Shown here: piece after piece, positions 57,001-64,000 of the stretch
Layout: every line of letters begins with the position of its first letter
How positions within the stretch are numbered: position 1 is the first letter of the stretch
Source of the DNA: Prorocentrum cordatum
Lineage: Eukaryota > Sar > Dinophyceae > Prorocentrales > Prorocentraceae
Reading direction: 5' to 3'
DNA: 64,000 nt
Assembly: GCA_963575745.1 (NCBI GenBank)
Contig: CAUYUJ010018493.1
Coordinates: forward strand, 485,631 to 549,630
The notes under the pieces: model-generated
What the model saw: only the letters and a program-made list of their open reading frames with translations
What the model was told of the DNA's origin: nothing
Database searches by the model: none
Position numbers and translations under genes: made by a program

Positions 57001-58025
57001 CCTTGCCGATGCCCTTCTCGCCGTCGACGCTCTCGCCGTCGCCAGGGCCGCCCTTGCTCTTGCGCTTCCTGGCCTTGCCGCCCTTGGCGCCCTCGGCCTC
57101 GCCAGCGCCGTCCGCGCCCTTCAGCGTCTTGGCGTCGTCGCCCTTGGCGCCATCGCCGCCGCCAGCGCCGTCCGAGCCCTTGCCGTTGCCCTTCGGCTCC
57201 TTGGAGCCGCTGCCCACGTCGTCGGTGTTCTTCGTCTTCCCCAGCGGCGTCCGATCGGACTTCTGCGTCGGCTTCTGCGCGTCCTTGCACTTCATGTTGT
57301 GGCACATCCACCTGTCGCCATCGTTCCAGATGAACACAGCGGCGCCGTCGCGCGCCGCGCAGACCTGGTCCGCTGGGAACGCGCCGACCCGACGGAAGGC
57401 CCACTTCTTGATGACGATGAAGTCGCACTCCTCGCTCGACGCCTCGGCGGAGGGCACGACGTTGGTCGTTGCGCACCTCCCCCATCGCCGCCTCGCTCTC
57501 CCGCCCGATCAGAGGTAGAAGGTCTGCCATCCAGGGGCACAGGCGTGCCCTGGGTTGCTGACCCCCTACCTCCGAGCGGGCGCGCGGGCGAAGGAGGCGC
57601 GGGGGAAGTGCGGGATGACCAGTGCCGTCCCCGTCGCCGTCGTTGTCTTCATCGTCGTCGTGGTCGTCGTCGTCGTCGTCGTCGACGTCGTCGTCGTCGT
57701 CGTGGTCGTCGTCGTGGTCGTCGTCGTCGTCGTCGGCGTCGTCGGTGTCGTCGTCGTCTTCGTCGTCGCCGTCGTCGTCGTCGTCGTCGTGGTCGTCGTC
57801 GTGGTCGTCGTGGTCGTCGTCGTCGTCGTCGTCGGTGTCGTCGTCGTCGTCGTCGTTGTCGTCGTCGGCGGCGGCGTCGGCGTCGTCGTCGTCGTCGTGC
57901 GCCTCCGACTCCGCGGGCACCTCGGACTCCTCATCCTTGAGCGGCGCCGCCGGCGGGCGGACCGCGCCCGCGATGGGGCCGCTCGAGGCGGACGCGCCGT
58001 CTGGGTGGCTGTCCTCGAGCGGCTC
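54099..58025 (-). CDS. RG-rich, poly-Asp protein, C-terminal exons, copy 2
   Basis: Same exon set as 23213-26035. The acidic exon is at about 58025-57635 with the poly-Asp tract roughly doubled. The Trp/Cys plus RG-rich exon runs from about 57450 to 56648 with the GC donor retained. The 99-bp exon (AVGKWNPNPDPWDVVQAEI) is at about 56527-56429, and the last exon runs from about 54656 to 54099. In the last intron the 3' splice site CCCCAG|GTGGGC of copy 1 is CCCCGGGCGGGC, so the AG is gone, and a 1.3-kb element is inserted. An in-phase AAG|ATC 24 bases into the exon could rescue splicing with loss of eight residues. Otherwise the copy would be a pseudogene. The reading frames themselves are intact. 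Confidence 0.5.
54699..56024. mobile_element. Foldback-like element, present only in copy 2
   Basis: About 1.33 kb within the last intron of the RG-rich gene, set between two G-runs where copy 1 has only poly-G. The left end (54711-54900) has repeated CTTTACAACCAGAACGGACC units. The right end (55905-56020) carries the same units inverted (CTGGTTGTAAAGTG), for example CTGGTTGTAAAGTGACCC. Long terminal inverted repeats built of short tandem units are the hallmark of foldback elements. Inside lie about five 30-bp units (GAGCAAGTGGGCGCTCTGAA) and a degenerate CCGCTACCACCAC region. No transposase is seen, so it would be non-autonomous. Confidence 0.7.
57631..57898. repeat. (GAC)n tract, expanded, copy 2
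   Basis: About 268 bp of GTC/GTG triplets on the plus strand, coding about 90 mostly Asp residues, against about 135 bp in copy 1. Right of it the two copies are well diverged. Confidence 0.85.
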
Positions 58026-58059
58026 CACAGCGCTGCCACCTTTGAGGGTGGGCTGTTGT

Positions 58060-58080
58060 GTTATATGTATATGTATCTGT

Positions 58081-58122
<42 letters not shown>

Positions 58123-58433
58123 TCGGGGGGGTGCGGAGTCGGAGCACGGGGTAGGGGTTGAATCAGGGTCGTAAGGACTAGAGGTGGGTAGTCAGGGTTA
58201 CGGTCGAGCTAGGGTGCCAGGGTTATGATGGGGTGAGCGCTAGGGTGTTTGGGGTGTGGCTAGGGTGTGGTTATGGCCAGGGTGTGTGTATGGGGTTAGG
58301 GTGCTGGTATGTTGGTTAACTCCTCCTCCCCTCACTCCTACCCCTACGCCTGCCCCTGCTATAATCTTGCCCCCCTGTGCTAGGTGTTATGGCCAGGGCA
58401 GCCGCAAATCCCTACTCCTACTCCGCCTACTTC

Positions 58434-58469
<36 letters not shown>

Positions 58470-58690
58470 CTCCTACTCCTACTCCTACTCCTACTCCTAC
58501 TCCTACTACTCCTACTCCTACTCCTACTCCGCCTACTCCTACTCCTACTCCTACTCCGCCGCAAATCCTACGCCTACTCCTACTCCGCCTACTCATACTC
58601 CGCCTACATATGTATACTCAGCCTACTCCTGTATATCTGTGTATGTATATATACATATATATATATATGTAAGTAAGCACTCCTTTATGT
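58060..58690. repeat. TA-repeat insertion, telomere-like words, CTCCTA array
   Basis: (TA)n at 58080-58115 is part of about 75 bp absent from copy 1. 58150-58310 has GGGTTAGGGT-type words. 58430-58470 has TGTATA repeats and 58465-58630 has CTCCTACTCC hexamers, with (TA)n at 58650-58668. Replaces the palindromes of copy 1. Confidence 0.75.
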
Positions 58691-59080
58691 TACTCCCACC
58701 CCGCACCTCGCGGAATGATGTCGCCACTCTCGTCCGACATGAGGCTGTCCTCGTCGGAGTCGCTGCCCTGCCACATGGCGAGGACCCGCCCCATCTCCTT
58801 GGCCTTCTGCTTGGTCGCGGCGATGACGGCCCTCTTGGCCTTCTTCGCGGCGGCCTCGGGCGTCTTGTCCTTCTTCTGGCGGACCTCGGCAGCGCGGCGC
58901 GTGCGCTTGTCCAGCTCGGGCGGCACATGGTAGCCGAGCCTCGTCGGAGCCGTCGTCGTCGACGTCGTCGTCGTCGTCGCCACCGTCGCCGCCGTCGTCG
59001 TCGTCGACATCTCCGCCGTCGTCGACGTTCGTCGACGTCGCCGTCGTCAACGTCGTCGTCGTCGTCGTCGCTGCCGCCGC

Positions 59081-59132
<52 letters not shown>

Positions 59133-59303
59133 TTTGTCGTCGTCGGCGTCGTCGTCGTCGTCGTCGTCGCAGTCGACGTCGTCGTCGCCGCCGTCGTCGT
59201 CGCGCCTCCTGATGCGCCGCCACGCCGCCACCATGGTGAGCAGCTTCTTGGCCTCGCTGCAGACCATGGTGGGGCCGGCCGTCGGCAGCACCTGGGCCGT
59301 CAC
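58690..59303 (-). CDS. Upstream exons of the RG-rich gene model, copy 2
   Basis: AQVLPTAGPTMVCSEAKKLL and VAAWRRIRRRDD at 59303 to about 59200, then (GAC)n. RLGYHVPPELDKRTRRAA, a charged helix and LAMWQGSDSDEDSLMSDESG lie at about 58945-58710, ending at a conserved GT donor (CGAG|GTGCGG). Clearly paralogous to 26664-27325 but with many amino-acid differences in the helix, unlike the near-identical exons further left. Confidence 0.5.
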
Positions 59304-59309
59304 CCCCTA

Positions 59310-59755
59310 CTCCGTATCTTCATCCTCTCCCCCGTCCTATCTTCATCCGCGTCTCCCTCCTCATCCTAATCCTACTCCTTATCCTGGGCCGTCACCCCCT
59401 ACTACGCTCACCCTTTCAGTCCTGGTTTTCCTCTTACTCCATTTCCACGGCCTACTCTTCATCATCCATCCTTTTCCTCCTCATCGGCCTCCACCTTTCA
59501 TCATGTCCTCATCGACTTCATCGGCCTCTCCTCGTCCTCCTTCTCCTACTCTTTTCCCTCTTCCGTGTCCTCCTCCTCCTCCTCGTCCCCCTCCTCCTCC
59601 TCCTCCTCCTCCTCATCATCATCATCCTCCTCCTCCTCCTCCCCCTACTCTTCCTCCTTATCCTCCTCCCGCCTCCTCCTCCTACTTTTTCCCCTCACCC
59701 CCCAAACCAATGAAAACTCAGGGAGGCCCTCCATCTCCACCTCGAGGTGGAGGGT
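59310..59755. other. CTC-rich low-complexity DNA, probably intronic
   Basis: CTCCTC and CTCATC triplets; equivalent to 27330-27905. No exon supported. Confidence 0.45.
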
Positions 59756-59760
59756 GAACG

Positions 59761-59813
59761 TATGGAAGGTGAAAATGGATCCACTTTAAGTGGATCCACT
59801 TTCACCTTCCATA
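59761..59813. repeat. 53-bp near-perfect palindrome, copy 2
   Basis: Arms 59761-59786 and 59788-59813 with one mismatch and a 1-bp spacer. Same palindrome as 27914-27967; pairing is kept despite base changes (GTGGCA versus GTGAAA). Confidence 0.9.
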
Positions 59814-59829
59814 CTTTCGGACTTCCTCC

Positions 59830-60300
59830 TTGTCCTCCTCATCGTCCTCCTTGTCCTCCTCATCGGCCTCCTCCCTCTTTTCCTCCCGTCGCGCCTCGTG
59901 GACGGCCATCTCGTACATGTCCAGGTCCCACAGCAAGCTCTGCCTGTGGTCCTGCATGTACTTGAGCGGGCGCCACCAGCCGCTCGCGAGCAAGAACTCG
60001 CACAAGCCCCCTAGTGGGGGAGAAACAACATACCGATGCCGATGCTGCTCCTTCACTTCCTCACCCTCCTGCGGAAGGTGAGGACGTGAGCGGGGAGCAT
60101 CGGTATCGGTCTTGCGTTTCCCCCCTCTGGCCTGTCTTTTTGCCCACCCTCGTCCACCCGCAGAAGGGGATCGTGGCGGGCATGAGGCGCAGCGCCGCCA
60201 CGATCACGGCGGGGGAGTCCATGGCGAGGACGAGGGAGGGGGGCGAGGCGACAGCCGCAAGCGAGCCGAAGCTGCGGGAGGGAGGGGGGGAGCTAGGCAT
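59830..60300 (-). CDS. Possible 5' exons of the RG-rich gene model, copy 2
   Basis: Exon A (about 60285-60155): FGSLAAVASPPSLVLAMDSP then VIVAALRLMPATIPFCGWTR. Exon B (about 60010-59835): GLCEFLLASGWWRPLKYM, LLWDLDMYEMAVHEARREEK and an acidic tail. Paralogous to 28088-28540. Conserved Trp/Cys and the WWRPLK core argue for a functional protein. Confidence 0.5.
60029..60110. repeat. Hairpin intron element, copy 2
   Basis: CATACCGATGCCGATGCT (60029-60046) pairs with AGCATCGGTATCGGT (60096-60110) with one mismatch. Counterpart of 28278-28364. Confidence 0.65.
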
Positions 60301-60439
60301 GATTATCTTCGCGCCCCCGCGGTTTCCGCATCCTCATCCTTGTCCCCATCCCCGTCCTCATCCTCATCCTCATCCTCCCCTTCCACCCTCCCTCCCTCTC
60401 TCCTCACGTCTCCTTCTCCCCCTCCTCTCTCCCTCCTCC

Positions 60440-60965
60440 TCCTCATCATCGTGATCATCGTCATCATCGTCATCCTCATTCGTCGGATCGTCGCCATCGA
60501 CATCAACATCATAGCCAGCATCAACATCATCATAATCGTCGTCATCATCATCAGCACCATCAGCATCACCGTCACATAATCGCACTTACCGTCACCATTA
60601 CCATCATCATCAGCATGATTACCATACACATTATCACCACGCACATCACCATCATCACCATCATCACAGTCATCATAACCATCATCAGCATCATCACCAT
60701 CATCACAATCATCCTGCTCACCATCATCATCATCACCATCATCACCATAGTTTTGGCCATCGTCATCACATGTCTGATCATCATCATCATACACATCATC
60801 GTCATCGTCGTTGTCATCATCATCATCATCACCATCATAACCATCTTCATCATCACCATCGGCATCAACTTCCTCACCATTAGGATCACCACCATCACCA
60901 TCATCACCATCATCAGCATCGTCATCACTGCGCACCAACACCATTGACCAAACCAAATCATCAAC
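60440..60965 (+). repeat. CAT/CATCAC triplet tract, copy 2
   Basis: Longer than copy 1 (28720-29130), with different interruptions. Confidence 0.85.
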
Positions 60966-61077
60966 AACATAACGCATCACACCAACAACACAGCACACCA
61001 CCACCACCACAGTAGCAACACGAACTCGAACACACCAGCAACAGCACCCATATAATTAACAAGAGTTACGAACACAA

Positions 61078-61146
61078 GCAAAGACATTCAAAGACATCCA
61101 AAGACATTAAAGACATTCCAAGACATCCAAGGACATTTCAAGACAC
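61078..61146 (+). repeat. Short decamer array, copy 2
   Basis: ACATTCAAAG/ACATCCAAAG units; counterpart of 29195-29272. Confidence 0.8.
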
Positions 61147-61202
61147 GCATCACCTTCCTCACCTTCCGCGCAGGTCGGAAGGTCTGGAAGAATGAGATGG
61201 AT

Positions 61203-61590
61203 GGGTCGCCCGAGACGTCCTCGGAGAGCGACCCGAGTTCAAAAACCGTGCGACACCCCGAATCCCAGCTGACTCAACACACGGTGGTTCCCCAACGCCT
61301 CCCAGCGCCAGAGGCACCAGTGTACCGAGAAACGAGCTGGGCGTGAGGGCCAAAACCGAGGGCACGAAGCTGATTGCGCACCCGCCCCTTGTTCCCATCC
61401 CCCAGCACTCATGCTCGGCTCTCTGGTACACGTGCGCTTACTGCTCAGCACTATCTGTGTGCTCATGTGTGTCCCGTACCCACCATGTTTGCTTGCCCTT
61501 TCCACGGCCTCTCTGCTTTCTCGGGAACGTCCAGCAGGGGGACGTCCAAGATGGAGTTCTCAAATCGCGGACCGAGGCCGCCGAGGTGCC
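61203..61590. other. Single-copy DNA, no gene seen
   Basis: Starts where homology to copy 1 ends. No coding signal. Confidence 0.4.
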
Positions 61591-61640
61591 CCGGCGCCGA
61601 TCCAAGAAGTTCGCGCGGGTCTCCAACACCTTACTTGTAT
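61588..61640. mobile_element. Half copy of the introner-like TIR element
   Basis: GCGCCGATCCAAGAAGTTCG followed by CGCGGG matches the right arm of copies a-c. No matching left arm within about 200 bp, so it is a truncated or strongly decayed copy. A poly-Asp-coding minus-strand tract lies directly beside it. Confidence 0.5.
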
Positions 61641-61659
61641 ACCATCGGGTACCAATGTC

Positions 61660-61880
61660 CACTTCACCTTGGTCCGACGTCGTCGCCGTCGTCGCCGTCG
61701 ACGTCCTCATTCCCGTCTGCGGCGTGCTCGGCGTCGTCGTCGTCGCCGCCGTCGGTGCCGTCGATGCCGTCGATGGCGTCGTCGCCGTCGTCGTCGTCGT
61801 CGCCGTCGCCGTCGTCGTTGATGTCCGTCCAGCCCCCCACGCTCGTCCGGCCCGGTCCTCGAGCACGAGGTCCCCCGGCT
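61660..61880 (-). CDS. Possible poly-Asp exon
   Basis: Minus-strand (GAC)n reading WTDINDDGDGDDDDDGDD and EDVDGDDGDDVGPR, followed by a GT (GTGAAGTGG) next to the half introner copy. Composition matches the acidic exons of the RG-rich gene. Equally possibly a non-coding triplet tract. Confidence 0.25.
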
Positions 61881-62554
61881 GAGCGCACGCGCGCGCGAAG
61901 AGGCCGTTGCCCTCGCCGCCGGCGCGCGCGGGGGCGGGGGGGGTGTCCAGGCCGAGGGCGGCGGCCGTCCCAGAAGGCCGCTGTTACAGTCAAGCAGTAT
62001 AGTAAGGATGCGCGATAAGGATGCAAGGGCCTTGGACGCCCATTTCGAAGCTTTTCGAGTGGGGCGCGGCCAGCGAAAGCGGCAAAGGATGGACCGAGGA
62101 GGCAAGGATGCAAGGGTACCCTTGGGAAGGTTGCCCATCCTTGCTATGCGGGTTGAGTGTATGCATCCCGCCCCTCAGAGACCAAGGGCAACATATTCTC
62201 TGAAAGGCAAGACTTCCGCCAGGGCAAATGAAAAAATCAACGCGCGACCAACGCAGACTGACACAGGCGCCGGCCGCCAGATCATTGCGAGCAGCGTTAG
62301 ATAGGGTCGGGCGGTGCGCGGATGGGGGGCTTCATCAGAGGTGGCCACATGGTGGACGCCTCACAACCGGGGGGGGCTGCATACAGACTCGTGCGGACAA
62401 CTGCAACGTATCCCACACCTCAAAAACCAGAGACACAATTTAGTCTGAAAGGTTCAAACTCCGCCAGGACTGGTGAGTGGACCCCAAGACCGTCAAACAC
62501 GACTCCAGACTTCCGTGGAGCCCGTCTTCAGCAACGCAAGACAGTCGGATCTCC
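61881..62554. other. No gene seen; a diverged direct repeat
   Basis: CTGAAAGGCAAGACTTCCGC (62200-62219) and CTGAAAGGTTCAAACTCCGC (62445-62464) are diverged copies of one unit, each about 240 bp long. No coding frame supported. Confidence 0.4.
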
Positions 62555-62755
62555 CGCTCCTCCTCCTACTCCTCCTCCTCCACCTCCTCCTCCACCTCCT
62601 CCTGCACTCCTCCTCCTGCACGCCTGCTCCTCCTCCTCCTGCTCCTCCCTCCCTCCCTCCCTCCCTACCTCCCCCCTTCCCTCCCTCCCTCCCTCCTCCC
62701 TCCTCCCTCCTCCCTCCTCCCTCCTCCCTCCTCCCCGATCTCAGGAGGCCCCCCC
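62555..62755. repeat. CTC/CCTCCC tract
   Basis: (CTC)n passing into (CCTCCC)n and (CTCCCTC)n. Confidence 0.85.
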
Positions 62756-63094
62756 CCCTCGCGCCACCCTGACCTCGGGGGCGCGCCCCTCCCCCGCCTC
62801 CCGCGGATCCACTCCGAGAACGTCTCCCTGGGTGCGCTCGGGCCTCGGGCGTCGCTCGCTGGGGAGGGCAACGGGAAGGGGGGGGAGAAGGGTGCACCTC
62901 TCGGGCCCTCCTGGTCCCCTCTTGGACTCTCCAGGGCCCCTTGAGGAGCCAGAAGCGGCCCCTTCTCTGCGGCCCTCGCTGCCCCCCCATTCTCGCCCCC
63001 CTCCATTGCGCGACGCCCCAGGGACGAGATCCAGGGCGGACCTGGCCGCGGTGACAAGGAGGCACAGCAAAGGCCACAGAGTCTCCCATCGGAG

Positions 63095-63251
63095 GGCACC
63101 AACTATACACCAACACCGATCCTGGCCCAGGATCACCGTGGGCCCAGGATCGGTGTATATGCCTTCTTGCGCAAGGCAGGAGGGCGTATACACCGATCCT
63201 GGGCCCAGGGTGATCCTGGGCCAGGATCGGTGTTGGTGTATAGTTGGTGCC
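63095..63251. repeat. 157-bp nested palindrome
   Basis: Outer arms of about 75 bp (63095 to about 63168, and about 63176 to 63251) pair with few mismatches, from GGCACCAACTATACACCAAC at the left to GTTGGTGTATAGTTGGTGCC at the right. Each arm contains further self-complementary words (ACCGATCCTGG / CCAGGATCGGT) twice. Confidence 0.92.
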
Positions 63252-63835
63252 TTCCTATCCCAGCACGTCGACCCTCCAGCCTGGCCCGGGCCCCAGCTCG
63301 TGGGCCAACTGCATACAACCGTATCCGCGGCCACGCAGGCTGGGCCCCTGCGCCGCGAGCCCGTGGACGGGGCGCATCTTCGCGGATGCTCCGCGCGGAG
63401 CTTACCTGTGCGACCGCGCACCTAGGGAGCCCAACAAGAAAGACGTACACCCTGCGAAATGCTTAAGAAACCATGGGTTAAGAAATTCATGGTCTCAGAA
63501 TCTGAGTACACACCCAGCATTTCTATTGAAATCTTAGGATTTACATTGAAACATTAAGAATCATCGAGACTCTGGCCGAAAACGTAAGTTTTCTTGAGCA
63601 TCGCCTGGGGTGTACGCGCCTAACCACGTACATCAACACGGCCCCCAGTCCGCGAGACCAGCCTCACGATACGAAGGTTCGCGCATTGCATACTCTCGGG
63701 ACCAACGTGGATTCACGTACGTGTGCACATCGGCGGGATCGCTCCACGAACTCCAGACCGCAATGGCGCAGCTACGGAGATGTTCGCCGCTCGTGACCAG
63801 ACGCGCCACCTGTACCGTTTCCCCCGGGGCCGTAG
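63252..63835. other. No gene seen
   Basis: 63440-63600 is AT-richer with GAAATGCTTAAGAAACC, TTAAGAAATTCATGG and similar words. No coding frame supported. Confidence 0.4.
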
Positions 63836-63847
63836 ACGACCCAAGCA

Positions 63848-64000
63848 CGAGGAGGAGGAGGAGGAGGAGGAGGAGGAGGAGGAGGAGGTGGACGAGTGGG
63901 AGGGGGAGGAGGAGATGGAGGAGGAGGAGGAGGAGGAGGAGGAGGAGGAGGAGGAGAAAGAGGAGGAGGAGGAGGAGAAGCATGAGGAGGAGCAGGAGGA
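63848..64000. repeat. (GAG)n tract to the window edge
   Basis: GAG/GGA triplets with few interruptions; continues beyond the window. Confidence 0.9.

Larger units (their letters stand above)
37931..61202 (+). repeat. Segmental duplication, copy 2 (copy 1: about 7091-29328)
   Basis: Same order and orientation as copy 1, offset about 30.85 kb at the left, rising to about 31.9 kb after the 1.3-kb insertion. In 49025-50510 against 18180-19660 I count about nine substitutions. To the right of the poly-Asp tract (57898 onward) divergence rises to about 9% and more. Homology stops at GAATGAGATGGA (29328 / 61202). Confidence 0.95.

Overview
The window looks like nuclear DNA of a GC-rich protist, most probably a dinoflagellate. 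This is inferred from a eukaryotic cytosolic isoleucyl-tRNA synthetase gene broken by short introns with non-canonical ends, introns made of hairpin elements (introner-like), very low gene density, poly-Asp, Lys-rich and RG-rich proteins, and long simple-repeat and satellite tracts. No rRNA, tRNA, bacterial operon, CRISPR array or virus was recognised.

Layout. 1-6.8 kb: one minus-strand coding block (1721-2629, plus possible exons to 3960), then C-, CAT-, CTC- and G-rich repeats. 6.8-29.33 kb: copy 1 of a large segmental duplication. It holds a Lys-rich protein gene (6792-8635, minus), satellites (9.5-11.3 kb), CCAAGA-rich plus CAT-repeat modules, a small minus-strand gene (13226-13801), a 155-bp CG-containing satellite (16.7-18.1 kb), a decamer array (21.0-21.8 kb), and a multi-exon minus-strand gene (or two genes) for an RG-rich, poly-Asp protein (23213-28540). 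29.33-37.83 kb: single-copy DNA with the plus-strand isoleucyl-tRNA synthetase gene (about 30124-34350). 37831-37930: a gap of exactly 100 N. 37.93-61.20 kb: copy 2, in the same order and orientation. 61.2-64 kb: a poly-Asp-coding (GAC)n tract, a 157-bp nested palindrome, and CTC/GAG tracts.

The most interesting signals are these. (i) A family of about 160-bp terminal-inverted-repeat elements fills two introns of the synthetase gene almost exactly, with further copies at 34.9 and 61.6 kb; other hairpin families fill other introns. (ii) The duplication changes abruptly from about 0.6% to about 9% divergence at an in-frame (GAC)n poly-Asp tract, which suggests conversion or unequal exchange at a triplet repeat. 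(iii) A 1.3-kb foldback-like element sits in one intron of copy 2 only, where the 3' splice AG is also lost. (iv) Several satellites share a 10-bp-phased GACAT core.

Apart from the synthetase, the proteins are not recognised by family. Exon boundaries are read by eye and should be taken as models.
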